From assembly GCA_944324845.1 (NCBI GenBank), contig CALUXX010000002.1:292496-356495 (forward strand): a stretch of 64,000 nt of DNA. Direction: 5' to 3'. Every line of letters begins with the position of its first letter. Within the stretch, counting starts at the first letter, position 1. The notes beneath the pieces were generated by a model. The model saw only the letters and a list, made by a program, of their open reading frames with translations, made no database searches and was not told the origin of the DNA. The stretch comes from Candidatus Gastranaerophilales bacterium. Lineage in GTDB: Bacteria; Cyanobacteriota; Vampirovibrionia; Gastranaerophilales; Gastranaerophilaceae. Shown one piece after another: positions 7,711 through 15,796 of this stretch. The translations under genes and the position numbers were made by a program.

Positions 7711-9720
7711 CTATTCATTACAACCAAATGCGATGGTAATGTGTTCTCTAGGGTTAACTGCAGATATTTTGTAACCTTTAGGGTCAACAAGATAAGCAAA
7801 TTCATCCCCAGTAGTTTGGAACAAGCCCATAGCACCTGATAGAGCAGTTCTGGTAACATCGATAGGAGCTTTAACAGCTTCAAATACGCCATCACCAAGA
7901 CTTCTAGCAGCTGCGCCGAATTGACCTTGGAAAGCGTGTCCTAGCATGTAACCGGCATCATTAGTAACGTTTTCAGCGGCGTTACCAACGTTAGTTAATA
8001 TACCACCTGCTGTTCTACCTACAACACCAATCAAAGAGCCTGCCCAAGTGAATGGCATTTCAACGAGTCTTGCAACAGGGTTTACGTTTCTTGATTTATT
8101 AACTTGTGCTTGTAGTATTTGTTTAGGTAACTTAGTCTTACAATCGCCGTTTTTGATTTCGGTAAATGCAAGTTTTAAAGCACCTTTTTCGCAGCCTGAA
8201 GGTCTGATAACCTCAACAACACGTCCTGTTACAGTAGATCCGCAAGGATAAACAACACCGTTTATTGTTACGTCTTCCAAAGTATTAGCTCTGAAATATT
8301 GACCTACGTGAGATGATTTAGCTGTTAATTGGTCTATCATTGAAAGTTTCAATGTAGGAATTTTAACGATTTCTTCTTGTTCAATTAACGCATTTTTATC
8401 TACAGGACAAGCCGGACAAATATTGTTTGCTGTTTTTGGATTAGTATCATAACCAAGAGCAACACGTACAGTTTGCATCATAGAAGCAATTTCAGCACGA
8501 GAAGCGTCTTTTGTTGGTAAAATCATATTTGGTGTAGGAGAATCTTTCAATGCTCCGTTTTGTAATGATTTAGCTACAGGAATTCTTGCCCAATCAGGAA
8601 CTTTATTTCCGTCAGCGTATTTGCTTAATATTTCATCAGCCTTACAACTGTCGATATCGCAAGTCATACCTTTTGAAATTGATGCTAATGCTTCAACACG
8701 AGTAACATTTTCATTAGGTTTAAATGTATGGTTTGGATATCCTTCTAACAGATTTTCATCAACGGCTTTGGCAATAGCAGCGTTAGCCCAGTTGTTATGA
8801 GGAACATCTTTAAACTTACTTTGAGCAGACATACCGCAGTCTAGATTGAAACCTTTAACAAGCATAGTTGCAAATTCTGCACGTGAAATGTATTTGTTAG
8901 GTTTAAATAATCCGTCAGGATATCCGACAACTACGTCATTTATAGCAAGTTTATCAATGTCGCAAGCAGCCCAATGACTATTAGGAACGTCCGGGAACAT
9001 GCATCCGCCAAATGGTGCAGCTGCACCTGTTATGTTTTGAATTTGTTGTGGAATTTCATAAGGAACAAGAGTTTTCTTAACTGCATTGATAGAATTTGAT
9101 GTTTGGATATCTATGGGACAAGAATTTCCATCCATTTTATGTTCATTTCTTTCAATGTTTATTCCATTATTCATATTAGGTAATTCATTTAAACAAGGCA
9201 TTTGAGCGGCAGCACCAGTTGGTTGACCTTCTGATGCAACTGTTGCGCCGTATATGTTAGAAGACATACGACTTGCAGGACAGCCTCTCATTGCTGTTTC
9301 TGTTGAGAAAATTGAATTAGCTGGTTGACCTACGTAATTGTTTGTTCCGTAAATTGCCTGTGGATAACCGTAAACTTGTTTCATTTCGGCTTTATCTATT
9401 TTTCCGGACTGAGGACATAACGCAGTTGATGGAACAGCCGGTTTGTCACAGGTTATTTCATTATTGCATCCACAGTCGCTTTTTTTAGGTGGACAGTCAG
9501 CCTTTTTCTGTTTTTTGCACTTGCAGTCAGGAAGTGCTTTTTTACATTTTGAACATGTAGTTTGTGGTGTTTCCACAGGGCAAGCAGGACCCGTTACCAC
9601 TGGCATTGGTTCTGCCGGTGCCGGAGTGCTGCACGGGCAAGCTGCCATTACTGTTGTCAAGGAACACGTTGATATTCCAACGGCAATCGCAGCTGCCATA
9701 GATAATTTTTTAATTGACAT
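7711..9720 (-). CDS. Secreted Cys-rich protein with three SLH domains
   Basis: 669 aa from the ATG at 9720, chosen because an ideal AAGGAGGT site precedes it and a signal peptide follows (MSIKKLSMAAAIAVG to about residue 27, ending VMA-AC). Residues 28-90 are strikingly Cys/Pro/Lys-rich with many CxC and CxxC pairs. Three S-layer homology repeats follow at about 240-420: F-x-DVPNSHWA with GYPDGLFKPN-x-x-x-RAEFA, DVPHNNWA with GYPNHTFKPN, and a more divergent third. The C-terminal half has a beta-rich GS-x-VTGRVVEV region and a Gly/Ala-rich segment. SLH domains bind cell-wall-linked polymers; in cyanobacteria they tether outer-membrane proteins to peptidoglycan. An abundant envelope protein is likely. 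Confidence 0.88.
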   Translation of the reverse strand: MSIKKLSMAAAIAVGISTCSLTTVMAACPCSTPAPAEPMPVVTGPACPVETPQTTCSKCKKALPDCKCKKQKKADCPPKKSDCGCNNEITCDKPAVPSTALCPQSGKIDKAEMKQVYGYPQAIYGTNNYVGQPANSIFSTETAMRGCPASRMSSNIYGATVASEGQPTGAAAQMPCLNELPNMNNGINIERNEHKMDGNSCPIDIQTSNSINAVKKTLVPYEIPQQIQNITGAAAPFGGCMFPDVPNSHWAACDIDKLAINDVVVGYPDGLFKPNKYISRAEFATMLVKGFNLDCGMSAQSKFKDVPHNNWANAAIAKAVDENLLEGYPNHTFKPNENVTRVEALASISKGMTCDIDSCKADEILSKYADGNKVPDWARIPVAKSLQNGALKDSPTPNMILPTKDASRAEIASMMQTVRVALGYDTNPKTANNICPACPVDKNALIEQEEIVKIPTLKLSMIDQLTAKSSHVGQYFRANTLEDVTINGVVYPCGSTVTGRVVEVIRPSGCEKGALKLAFTEIKNGDCKTKLPKQILQAQVNKSRNVNPVARLVEMPFTWAGSLIGVVGRTAGGILTNVGNAAENVTNDAGYMLGHAFQGQFGAAARSLGDGVFEAVKAPIDVTRTALSGAMGLFQTTGDEFAYLVDPKGYKISAVNPREHITIAFGCNE

Positions 9721-9737
9721 TTTTACCTCCTTGTCAC

Positions 9738-9778
9738 TTTGTTTTGCCTGTACCAGAATTAGATTCTTGCAAAACAAA
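9738..9778 (-). promoter_or_regulatory. Hairpin in the 5' leader of the SLH gene
   Basis: A 10-bp inverted repeat TTTGTTTTGC / GCAAAACAAA encloses a second small stem AGAAT-tag-ATTCT. It ends about five bases before the AAGGAGGT ribosome-binding site of the 9720 gene. Stem-loops at this position often stabilise abundant mRNAs or tune translation; which applies here is not visible. Confidence 0.5.
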
Positions 9779-9885
9779 CATATACCAGATTATGTACTTT
9801 TTGAGGAGTTTAAAACATTAGCAAAATATCCTATCTGACTGGATGATATTAATTTACTATAAATGTAACAATTCCTTTAAATTAA

Positions 9886-9920
9886 GCAAATATTTTTGAA
9901 AATATGTTTTTATATATATA
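9886..9920 (+). promoter_or_regulatory. GCAA-N17 promoter-like element for the 50-aa ORF
   Basis: GCAA at 9886 and TTTTTATATA at 9907 reproduce the 21-base geometry seen at 11410, 26981, 49030, 53127 and (minus) 10269. It matches the consensus ACTTTATATAA less well than most of the others. It lies upstream of the small ORF at 9952. Confidence 0.45.
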
Positions 9921-9951
9921 AGTATGATTTGTGTAGTATAGGAGTCTGTGT

Positions 9952-10104
9952 ATGTTTAGTAAAGAATTTATGCGATTTTTGTTCGAGTATCAAAAAGAAG
10001 ATTTTAAACAAAATGATCAAGATACTAAAACAATTACTTTTTCGTCCCCCAAAAATGGTAAATTAGCTGAAGTGTTTGTGTTAGAGGGCAAAGCTGATAA
10101 TTAA
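9952..10104 (+). CDS. Small protein, 50 aa, unknown
   Basis: A short ORF encoding a 50-residue soluble, charged protein: it starts MFSKEFMRFLFEYQKED and ends VLEGKADN. A GGAG element lies about 8 bases before the ATG, and a GCAA-N17 type promoter element lies upstream at 9886. There is no signal peptide, membrane helix or cysteine. The ORF size alone could arise by chance; the upstream signals are the main support. No family recognised. Confidence 0.55.
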   Translation: MFSKEFMRFLFEYQKEDFKQNDQDTKTITFSSPKNGKLAEVFVLEGKADN

Positions 10105-10112
10105 AATTTCTC

Positions 10113-10231
10113 AAAAAAAAAGAGCCTAAAGAAGGCTCTTGGAATGTAAACTTGAATTCATTCCTCAAAATAGTGAAGTGTGAAGTGTGTGCTTAAGTCT
10201 GTTTTGTTTCTCAATAAGCACTTCCTCGTGT
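10113..10231 (-). ncRNA. Probable structured small RNA with intrinsic terminator
   Basis: On the minus strand a GCAA-N17-ACTTTATATA element (10269 to 10239) is followed by about 115 bases with no open frame. First comes a stem GAAGTGCTTA pairing with TAAGCAC-ACACTTC, then a CA-rich single-stranded stretch (ACACTTCACACTTCAC), then GGAATG / CATTCC. It ends in a clean intrinsic terminator, AAGAGCC / GGCTCTT followed by eight or more T. No minus-strand gene lies upstream that this terminator could serve, so an independent short transcript is the simplest reading. It does not match 6S, tmRNA, SRP or RNase P as I know them. Confidence 0.55.
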
Positions 10232-10238
10232 TTACATG

Positions 10239-10269
10239 TATATAAAGTATTTTTCGTATATAAAATTGC
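10239..10269 (-). promoter_or_regulatory. GCAA-N17-ACTTTATATA element driving the small RNA
   Basis: Read on the minus strand: GCAA at 10269-10266, 17 bases, then ACTTTATATAC at 10248-10238 and ATGTAAAC. Spacing and core are identical to the elements at 11410 and 53127. Confidence 0.6.
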
Positions 10270-10372
10270 TATATTTTGTACTTCTATCTTCATAAATCTT
10301 TACAGAAGGAAAAATTTAGCCGTTCTGGCTTATACTAATATTAAATATAGATGTTTATAATGAGGTTACACT

Positions 10373-11167
10373 ATGAATATATTAGTATCAAATGATGATG
10401 GAATTGCCGCAAACGGCATAAGAGTTTTAACAGAAGAATTATCTAAAAAACATAATGTATATGTAGTTGCTCCTGATAGAGAGCGCAGTGCTGCAGGACA
10501 TTCTTTAACTATTCACACACCATTAAGGGTTGAAGAATTAGACAGTGGTAAAAATGGAGCACAAAGAGTTTGGGTAACAACAGGAACACCCGGCGATTGC
10601 GTTAAAATTGGTGTTAGTGTTCTCTTACAAGATGATGAAAAGCCGGATTATGTTATTTCAGGAATTAATCACGGTCCAAATTTAGGTACTGATATTTTTT
10701 ATTCAGGTACAGTAAGTTGTGCAATGGAAGGTGCGATGATGGGAATTCCCAGTATTGCAGTTTCTTTGGCGTCATTAAAGGCTGATCACGAAGATTTCAC
10801 TTTTGCTGCACAATTTGTAACTTCTTTATTGGATAAAATTTCAGAATTTCAATTCCCTAAAAAATCCATTTTGAATGTTAATATTCCGGGTCTTGGACCT
10901 GAAGATATTGCAGGAGTTGCAATTACTGAAATGGGAGCAAAACTTTTTACTGATGATTATGAAAAAAGAGTTGATCCCAGAGGTAAAGTTTATTATTGGC
11001 TTGCAGGCAAGTTAATTGATGAACCTGTTGATGCTCCGACAGATATCGCTGCCGTTCGTAATAATAAAATTTCTATTACTCCTGTTACTTATGAATTGTC
11101 AAAATCTGAAAATATTTCAGAATTATATAGAATATTATGCAGTTCAGGCAGTTGTAGCTGGTATTAA
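10373..11167 (+). CDS. surE: 5'/3'-nucleotidase SurE
   Basis: 264 aa, typical for SurE. The metal-binding start LVSNDDGIAANGI (DD at about residues 8-9), VVAPDRERSAAGHS, the GTPGDCVK stretch and SGINHGPNLGTDIFYSGTV are all present. SurE is a metal-dependent phosphatase acting on nucleoside monophosphates and short polyphosphate. A GAGG ribosome-binding site precedes the ATG. It stands alone, without pcm or rpoS neighbours. The C-terminus is Ser/Cys rich (SSGSCSWY), which is unusual but outside the catalytic core. Confidence 0.95.
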   Translation: MNILVSNDDGIAANGIRVLTEELSKKHNVYVVAPDRERSAAGHSLTIHTPLRVEELDSGKNGAQRVWVTTGTPGDCVKIGVSVLLQDDEKPDYVISGINHGPNLGTDIFYSGTVSCAMEGAMMGIPSIAVSLASLKADHEDFTFAAQFVTSLLDKISEFQFPKKSILNVNIPGLGPEDIAGVAITEMGAKLFTDDYEKRVDPRGKVYYWLAGKLIDEPVDAPTDIAAVRNNKISITPVTYELSKSENISELYRILCSSGSCSWY

Positions 11168-11469
11168 TTTTCTTTATACATATTAAATTTTTTCAATAGG
11201 GCTTACATTTTTTTGAAACATAGTTTATAATATTAGTAGGGATATTATATGTTTTTAAATTGGCTCTAATCTATTTCTCTGCAAAATTATATATACAATC
11301 ACGCTGGTTGCTTTTAATGACAAAAGTCGTAAAAGTATTGTAAATAAGCTATTCTCGGCAAACGCTGTTTTTATATATTAACAAAACTTAATACAAGATA
11401 AACAAAAAAGCAATTCTCACAAAAAAAAATACTTTATATAAGAGTACATAGGAAAGAGGATTAGAACAA
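11168..11469. other. 302-base intergenic region with two promoter candidates
   Basis: Between surE and the 67-aa gene. TTACAT (11203) and TATAAT (11226) are separated by 17 bases and could start a transcript across about 170 bases that contain no convincing ORF (the first ATG opens a six-codon frame). The second element is the GCAA-N17 site at 11410. I see no tRNA or known RNA in between. Confidence 0.4.
11410..11442 (+). promoter_or_regulatory. GCAA-N17-ACTTTATATAA promoter-like element
   Basis: GCAATT at 11410 and ACTTTATATAA at 11431, a spacing of 21 bases start to start as at the other sites. It lies about 30 bases upstream of the 67-aa gene. Confidence 0.6.
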
Positions 11470-11673
11470 ATGAAGGAACAAGAATTAAATACCATTATGT
11501 CAGTAGTTTCAGACCCAATCGAAAATGTTTATAAAATTGAATCACATAGAGATTTGGAAGAAATACAGAGAATAATCAGGATATTTAATATCTCTGAAGA
11601 ACAGCATAATAAGCATACTATGTTATCAATCAAGAATTTAGCAACATTGCATCTTGTATTGAGTAACAACTAA
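11470..11673 (+). CDS. Small protein, 67 aa, unknown
   Basis: 67 aa, charged, probably helical, without cysteines, membrane helix or signal peptide. It has a Glu/Arg-rich centre (SHRDLEEIQRIIRIF) and a His-containing turn. AAAGAGGA lies upstream of the ATG as a ribosome-binding site, a GCAA-N17 promoter element precedes it, and a hairpin terminator follows at 11710, so it looks like a complete monocistronic gene. I do not recognise the family. The shared promoter type groups it with the 50-aa and 57-aa genes at 9952 and 53204, although the three proteins do not visibly resemble one another. Confidence 0.7.
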   Translation: MKEQELNTIMSVVSDPIENVYKIESHRDLEEIQRIIRIFNISEEQHNKHTMLSIKNLATLHLVLSNN

Positions 11674-11709
11674 TTCTTGTTCATGCATAATTTTTCGGTA
11701 AAAGTTAAC

Positions 11710-11737
11710 AAAGACCTTGCAAATTGTAAGGTCTTTT
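11710..11737 (+). terminator. Terminator after the 67-aa gene
   Basis: AAAGACCTT / AAGGTCTTT with a 9-base loop, followed by a short T run. It lies between convergent genes. Confidence 0.7.
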
Positions 11738-11749
11738 CATTTGGTTAAA

Positions 11750-12127
11750 TTATTTGAACAATTCAATAATTTCAGGAGCAAATAGTAATACTCCGATTAA
11801 GACTGCAGAAATAGTCACAACCATAACCGCGCCAGCTGCGATGTCTTTTGCCATTCCGACCATTCTGGAGTATTTGTTGTGGAAAATAGCATCCAGAGAA
11901 AATTCTATTGCAGAATTAAACATTTCAGCTGAAATTACTGCGGAAATTGTAAGTAGTAAAATACATATTTTAGATATTGAAAATCCAAAACAAATGGCAC
12001 TTGCAAGAACAAAAGCACCTACCAACATATGAATTCGAATATTTCGTTCACTTTTCAATGAAAGTCGCATTCCTTTGCGTGCATTTTTGAATGTATTTGT
12101 AAAATTCTGTTTTTTATATTTTGTCAT
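11750..12127 (-). CDS. dgkA: Diacylglycerol/undecaprenol kinase
   Basis: 125 aa membrane protein of the prokaryotic DgkA family. It has an amphipathic N-terminus (NTFKNARKGMRLSLKSERNIRIH) and three hydrophobic helices. The catalytic AEMFNSAIEFSLD motif lies at about residues 62-74, and the AKDIAAGAV motif carries the Asp ligand. Position beside ybeY and pgpH is the usual arrangement in Firmicutes and Cyanobacteria, where the enzyme tends to be an undecaprenol kinase recycling the cell-wall lipid carrier rather than a diacylglycerol kinase. It overlaps ybeY by 14 bases. Confidence 0.92.
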   Translation of the reverse strand: MTKYKKQNFTNTFKNARKGMRLSLKSERNIRIHMLVGAFVLASAICFGFSISKICILLLTISAVISAEMFNSAIEFSLDAIFHNKYSRMVGMAKDIAAGAVMVVTISAVLIGVLLFAPEIIELFK

Positions 12128-12632
12128 AAATAATCCCTATACTTTCCAGAGCCTTTTTTTGATGAGTAACGACGAATTGAAAATCTTCTTCTGTTTGATG
12201 ATCGAATCCTAATAGATGCATTATACCGTGACTTATTAAAAATAACAATTCTTCGTCTTTTGAAATTCCTTTCTTTTGAGCTTCATCTATAACCCTATCT
12301 AATCCTATTATAATCTCTCCTAAATTAATTTCCATATCAAGAACAAATCTTTCATCTTCATCGGAATCTGCGAAAACTGCAAAGGTTATAATATCAGCAG
12401 GATAATCTTTATTTCGATATTCCTTATTAATTTCGTGGGTTTTTGTGCTGTCACAAAATAAAAAATCAAAAGCTATAGATTCATATTCTTGATTTGCAAG
12501 ACAAGAATTTTCATAAATTTCAGGAGTTTCCAGATAATGTTGAAGAATTTTTCGAGTTTTACTCAAAATATCATCTGTATCAGGAGTCCAGCCTTCAAAA
12601 ATATTATCTATGAATAAATTGCAATCTATCAT
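12114..12632 (-). CDS. ybeY: Endoribonuclease/rRNA maturation factor YbeY
   Basis: 172 aa. The zinc site HGIMHLLGFDH (H-G-x-x-H-L-x-G-x-D-H) is intact near residue 135, preceded by NKEYRNKDYPADIITFAVF, which corresponds to the conserved N-x-x-xR-x-x-D-x-x-TDVLSF region. YbeY takes part in 16S rRNA 3' end maturation and ribosome quality control. ATGA overlap with the upstream pgpH gene and a 14-base overlap with dgkA show a coupled operon. The N-terminal 25 residues (FIDNIFEGWTPDTDD) are less conserved. Confidence 0.95.
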   Translation of the reverse strand: MIDCNLFIDNIFEGWTPDTDDILSKTRKILQHYLETPEIYENSCLANQEYESIAFDFLFCDSTKTHEINKEYRNKDYPADIITFAVFADSDEDERFVLDMEINLGEIIIGLDRVIDEAQKKGISKDEELLFLISHGIMHLLGFDHQTEEDFQFVVTHQKKALESIGIIYDKI

Positions 12633-14878
12633 GAATCTTTATTCCCATTGTTATCTAAGTCAGATTTATTATTGTTGTTATTGTTTTCTTCTTGAGCTTT
12701 TTGGCGTTTATTATCTTCAAGTTCGTGAATTTTCTTTTCAAAATCTTCATCAAGAATAACATTTGGCATTTCTATTTTATTTTTATTTAATTCTTCTGCA
12801 ATATTTTCTTGGTATTTAATTCTGTTATGTTGCATTCCTCTCAATATTCTGCTGAATGTCATTGCAATAACTTTTAAATCTTTAAGAGTCAGCGGACTAT
12901 CTGCTAACTGTCCATCATTTAAACGTTCTACAATAATTTTATCGATAATATTTTCGATTTCATCATTTGTAGCACCTTTCATGGCTCTAACAGCAGATTC
13001 AACAGCATCTGCAATCATTAAAATAGCAGTTTCTTTAGTGTTTGGTTTAGGTCCGGGGTATCTGAATTGATCAACTTTAACATTTTCAGCACCTTCTTCA
13101 ATTACTGCCTGATTGTAGAAATATTTAGCAATACCTTCTCCGTGGTGTTGCATAATAAAGTCACAAATTACATTAGGTAATCCGTTTTTCTTCGCAATTT
13201 CAAGACCGTCTTTTGGGTGAGCGATAATAACCATTTTGCTTAATCTTGGATTAAGTTTGTTGTGTGGATTGCCTATACTGTAATAAGATTGGTTTTCAAC
13301 GAAGAAGAACGGGCGTTTTAATTTCCCTATATCGTGGTAGAATGCTCCGACTCTTGCTAGTATTGGGTTTGCTCCGATAGCTTCTGCAGCAGCTTCACAT
13401 AATGTTGAAACCATTAAGCTGTGGTGATATGTTCCGGGAGCTTCCATTTGTAATCTTTTTAAAAGCGGTTGATTGTGATCGCCTAATTCTGCTAATCCGT
13501 AAGGTGTTATTATTTGGAAAGCATTTTCTAATAATGGTGAAAGCCCTAATACTATAATTGAATTTACCAAACCGTTTATAAATATGTATTTGCAATCTCT
13601 CAAGATTAGGGAATTACTAACATCTATAAGACATTTGTCAATAAAATATAAACTTAGTAGTATTAAAACTCCGGCAACACCAAGATTAAAACCTACTTTT
13701 ATAAGGTCAAATCTTCTTGTATAGCGGATTTTAGAAATTGTAATCATTCCGATAAGAGATAAAATCAAAAATACAATAGTAAATTGTGCGTTATATTGCA
13801 TTCCGACAGTTAGTAATATTATAAGTAATACTGACAATAAAAATGCGACTCTAGGGTTTAAAAATATTGCAGAAATAATTATCACGGCAGGAATTGGCAG
13901 AACATAAGGTGATGCGCCAACCGGTAGTACAACGGCTGTAGCACACGCCATCATTACCAAAATTCCTGAAAGTGCAAGATAACGAGGTTCTAAATACGGA
14001 AGTTTTGCAACTTTAAGGTAAGCAATAAATATCATTGTTAACAGTAATACTAGGATATAAATTGATAAAACACCTTGCCAATTTAATTCATAAACGTTGT
14101 ATCCTGCAGCTCTTAGAGCATCTCTTTTTAATCTTGTAACAGGTTCACCTTCAAATACGATTTTTTCACCCTTTTGGAAGGTTACTTTATATGGTTTTAC
14201 TGAATCTTGAGCATTCATTCTTGCAATTTCTGTAGCAGCTTCATCAACTACCAAATTTGGAACGATAACTTGTTCAAGCATTGCAGAAATTACAGAAACT
14301 TGTCTTTTTGAAACATTTGGTACCAGATTATTTTGAATAAGTGTTTTTATATTGTCTTTTTCGTAATCTTTTTCTGTTATACCAACTTTTAATATATTAA
14401 CAAGTGATAAAGATGCTTTTTCAAATGATTCTCGAAGGCTAGGTTCATCGACTTCGAGTAAAAAGTTTATAATAAAATCTTTTTTAGGATTGTCTGACAA
14501 ATCAAACAGAATATTTAATTCTGATGCTTTTTCTTCTTTAGAAGAATTTTTCTTTCTAATTTGTAGAATTGAATTTTCAATGGTATCAAGATTGGACTTG
14601 ATAAAATCATCTTCAGCAGGAACTAAAATCGGTTCGGTTTTTTGAGCGACTTCGCGTCTGTGCTGTTCAGTTCTTTTGACGTCTTCTACTGTTAACGTTT
14701 TTTGGGCAATAATATCTTTTTTACTTATTCCATTTTCAACAATGCTTTGGAAAAAGAAATTCTGAGTTGAAATTATTGCGGTTACTACTGACGTAAATAA
14801 TATTAGATAAAAGACCTTAACAAAAAGTGAAGATATAAAAAACTCTCTAACTTTATTTAAAATTTCTTTATTAATCAT
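12629..14878 (-). CDS. pgpH: 7TMR-HD family c-di-AMP phosphodiesterase (PgpH-like)
   Basis: 749 aa. One N-terminal membrane helix (about 17-42) precedes an extracytoplasmic domain (about 45-265). A cluster of seven hydrophobic helices follows (about 275-475), then a cytoplasmic HD domain with GTYHHSLMVSTL, AFYHDIGKLKRP and MQHHGEGIAKYF. This is the layout of Listeria PgpH, which hydrolyses cyclic di-AMP. The C-terminal tail is low-complexity, with runs of Asn. It leads the pgpH-ybeY-dgkA operon; phoH, often first in this cluster, is missing here. It implies that the organism uses c-di-AMP signalling. Confidence 0.93.
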   Translation of the reverse strand: MINKEILNKVREFFISSLFVKVFYLILFTSVVTAIISTQNFFFQSIVENGISKKDIIAQKTLTVEDVKRTEQHRREVAQKTEPILVPAEDDFIKSNLDTIENSILQIRKKNSSKEEKASELNILFDLSDNPKKDFIINFLLEVDEPSLRESFEKASLSLVNILKVGITEKDYEKDNIKTLIQNNLVPNVSKRQVSVISAMLEQVIVPNLVVDEAATEIARMNAQDSVKPYKVTFQKGEKIVFEGEPVTRLKRDALRAAGYNVYELNWQGVLSIYILVLLLTMIFIAYLKVAKLPYLEPRYLALSGILVMMACATAVVLPVGASPYVLPIPAVIIISAIFLNPRVAFLLSVLLIILLTVGMQYNAQFTIVFLILSLIGMITISKIRYTRRFDLIKVGFNLGVAGVLILLSLYFIDKCLIDVSNSLILRDCKYIFINGLVNSIIVLGLSPLLENAFQIITPYGLAELGDHNQPLLKRLQMEAPGTYHHSLMVSTLCEAAAEAIGANPILARVGAFYHDIGKLKRPFFFVENQSYYSIGNPHNKLNPRLSKMVIIAHPKDGLEIAKKNGLPNVICDFIMQHHGEGIAKYFYNQAVIEEGAENVKVDQFRYPGPKPNTKETAILMIADAVESAVRAMKGATNDEIENIIDKIIVERLNDGQLADSPLTLKDLKVIAMTFSRILRGMQHNRIKYQENIAEELNKNKIEMPNVILDEDFEKKIHELEDNKRQKAQEENNNNNNKSDLDNNGNKDS

Positions 14879-14963
14879 GAAAATATCCTATTTTACCCAC
14901 CTCGTATAAATCAATTTTATAACTTATATAAAATATTTCAAGATGTTAACTTATCCCATAAAA

Positions 14964-14987
14964 AAGAGACCGCATACGCGGTCTCTC
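14964..14987 (-). terminator. Rho-independent terminator after the YtxH gene
   Basis: GAGACCGC-ATAC-GCGGTCTC followed on the minus strand by a T run. It lies 22 bases beyond the stop of the 15010 gene and separates it from pgpH. Confidence 0.9.
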
Positions 14988-15009
14988 CTTAGATACAACC
15001 TTTAACCAA

Positions 15010-15336
15010 TTAGCCCTGATTTTGAGCTTCATTGTTTTCATTATTGTTGTTGTTTTCTTCGTGTTTTTCTTCTTCTTTAGATTCTTTTTGTTTAGCGATT
15101 AAATCTTGAATTTTTTCTTTAATTTCTTCGCCTTTTTTCTGTAAATCAGAAACTGCGTCATCTGCTTTTACTTGAATTTGTTTTGCTGTTTCATCTGCAC
15201 GTCTTGCCATATCTTGTGCTGTATCAGCTAGCATTTTTCTAGTTTCTTCGCCAGATTTAGGTGCTAATAGAATACCGGCAATAGCACCGATAGCGCCACC
15301 AACAACAAAACCTGCTAAAAATTTTGATACTGACAT
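15010..15336 (-). CDS. YtxH-like membrane-anchored protein
   Basis: 108 aa. A Gly/Ala-rich hydrophobic N-terminus (about residues 5-25, FVVGGAIGAIAGILLAP) runs into the KSGEETRK motif typical of YtxH proteins. Then come an amphipathic, Ala/Lys/Asp-rich coiled-coil-like helix (30-80) and an Asn/Glu low-complexity tail. YtxH proteins are general-stress or envelope proteins of unclear biochemistry. The gene is one of three similar small proteins clustered at 15.0-16.1 kb. A clear AAAGGAG site precedes the ATG and a terminator follows. Confidence 0.82.
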   Translation of the reverse strand: MSVSKFLAGFVVGGAIGAIAGILLAPKSGEETRKMLADTAQDMARRADETAKQIQVKADDAVSDLQKKGEEIKEKIQDLIAKQKESKEEEKHEENNNNNENNEAQNQG

Positions 15337-15408
15337 ATTTATCTATCTCCTTTTAAACTATCAACTTAATATTAATATGACATTTTTAATTTTTCATTAC
15401 CTAAATGT

Positions 15409-15777
15409 TTACTTCTTTTTGTTAAATAATGAAAATATTGTCACAAAGCCTTTCAAAAATCCGCCAAAAACGCTGTCTGAGAATGTTTTTGTTTTGTTCA
15501 TAACATTTTCTAAGCTGTTTTTAACATTACCCATACTTTCGTCAGTACTTTGTATGATAGAATTAATTGAATGCATTGTGTCATTAAGTTCTTGCAATGT
15601 TGGTTTTAACTCTGTATTCAGAATTAGAGATGTTTCGTTAACATTATTTGTTAAAACAGACATATCTTTCAATAATTTTACCAAATAATATCCGATGAAT
15701 CCAACAACAACAGCAGTTGTTAATGCAAGAAATGTTAAACCACCGTTCAAAATAATTTCTGATGTCTCTATACTCAT
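15409..15777 (-). CDS. DUF948-type membrane protein
   Basis: 122 aa. One N-terminal membrane helix (about 10-35) is followed by a long helical region rich in Asn, Thr and Leu with heptad-like spacing, containing the LNDTMHSINSIIQ segment of DUF948 proteins. It ends SLFNKKK. It lies 19 bases after the YtxH-like gene at 15797 and is probably its operon partner; YtxH and DUF948 proteins are commonly paired. No enzymatic function is known. Confidence 0.8.
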   Translation of the reverse strand: MSIETSEIILNGGLTFLALTTAVVVGFIGYYLVKLLKDMSVLTNNVNETSLILNTELKPTLQELNDTMHSINSIIQSTDESMGNVKNSLENVMNKTKTFSDSVFGGFLKGFVTIFSLFNKKK

Positions 15778-15796
15778 TTTAATTTCCTTTATTTAT

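Noticed and set aside
9443..9838. 131-residue plus-strand frame with a hydrophobic N-terminus
   Set aside because: It lies entirely over the leader and first part of the SLH gene on the other strand; codon use follows the SLH frame.
10113..10231. Match of the ncRNA to cyanobacterial Yfr1 (CA-rich loop between stems)
   Set aside because: The diagnostic ACTCCTCACAC loop is absent; only a general CA-rich stretch is present, so no family name is given.
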